Below are positions 6,252-6,284 of a DNA stretch of 6,284 nucleotides, one piece after another. Made by a program: the position numbers and the translations under genes. Position 1 is the stretch's first letter. Each line of letters opens with the position of its first letter. This DNA is from CAYUYM01 sp964449305 (GTDB lineage: Bacteria; Bacteroidota; Ignavibacteria; SZUA-365; CAYQST01): positions 1 through 6,284 of the forward strand of contig CAYUYM010000198.1 in the NCBI GenBank assembly GCA_964449305.1, written 5' to 3'. The notes under the pieces are model-generated. The model worked only from the letters and a program-made list of their open reading frames with translations, did not search any database and was not told the DNA's origin.

Positions 6252-6284
6252 TAGCGGGTGACGGATTCGAACCGCCGACACGAG
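6252..6284 (-). tRNA. tRNA, 3' part only (isotype not determinable)
   Basis: Read on the minus strand, the end of the window gives a 5-nt variable loop GTGTC (6281-6277), a T-stem/loop GGCGG-TTCGAAT-CCGTC (6276-6260) with all five stem pairs formed (one G-U), a 7-nt acceptor 3' strand ACCCGCT (6259-6253), and discriminator A (6252). CAA follows, not CCA, so CCA must be added after transcription. CTC (6284-6282) would be the end of the anticodon stem. The anticodon lies outside the window. An A1-U72 pair is implied, which is uncommon and excludes typical Gly, Asn and Gln end pairs, but the isotype cannot be named. Confidence 0.85.

Noticed and set aside
6252..6284. Assigning the tRNA to glycine because the acceptor ends in CCCGC
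   Set aside because: When the T-loop is numbered canonically, position 72 is U and the discriminator is A, not the C72-U73 expected for bacterial tRNA-Gly. The anticodon is outside the window.

Overview
The window is GC-rich bacterial chromosome with short intergenic gaps. It probably comes from the Bacteroidota/Chlorobiota (FCB) side of the tree. The main clue is the C-terminus of the large minus-strand protein, which looks like a type A sorting domain of the type IX secretion system (T9SS), a machinery largely confined to that group. A tRNA without an encoded CCA end and a possible TTTG-type promoter are compatible but weak. A high-GC lineage such as Kapaibacteriota, Rhodothermota or Ignavibacteriota is a guess; no marker gene fixes the taxon.

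Layout from left to right: (1) positions 1-48 are the last 15 codons of an ABC transporter permease of the MacB/FtsX type, plus strand. (2) A 9-bp inverted repeat (84-125) lies just before, and overlaps the likely ribosome binding site of, a plus-strand lipoprotein with a PQQ-like beta-propeller (133-1809). (3) A 190-bp gap (1810-1999) holds a small hairpin at the stop codon, a possible promoter and a short palindrome. (4) A plus-strand 12-TM major facilitator transporter (2000-3307) strikingly resembles eukaryotic MFSD1, a lysosomal dipeptide transporter. (5) Convergent to it, only 20 bp away, a 966-codon minus-strand gene (3328-6228) encodes a secreted multidomain protein: signal peptide, beta-hexosaminidase-like N-domain, TIM barrel with a DE dyad, a carbohydrate-binding module apparently inserted in the barrel, an Fn3-like domain and a T9SS sorting domain. 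(6) The 3' part of a minus-strand tRNA gene (6252-6284) sits 23 bp upstream of that gene's start.

The genes do not form one obvious system. The lipoprotein and the transporter share a strand but are 190 bp apart; the putative glycosidase is convergent. A loose theme is cell-envelope or extracellular biopolymer turnover (secreted glycan hydrolase, possible peptide uptake, envelope propeller lipoprotein), but this is inference. I see no CRISPR array, transposase, integrase, toxin-antitoxin pair or phage gene. The points most worth a second look are the bacterial MFSD1-like transporter, the unusual GH20-like architecture, and the hairpin over the lipoprotein ribosome binding site.
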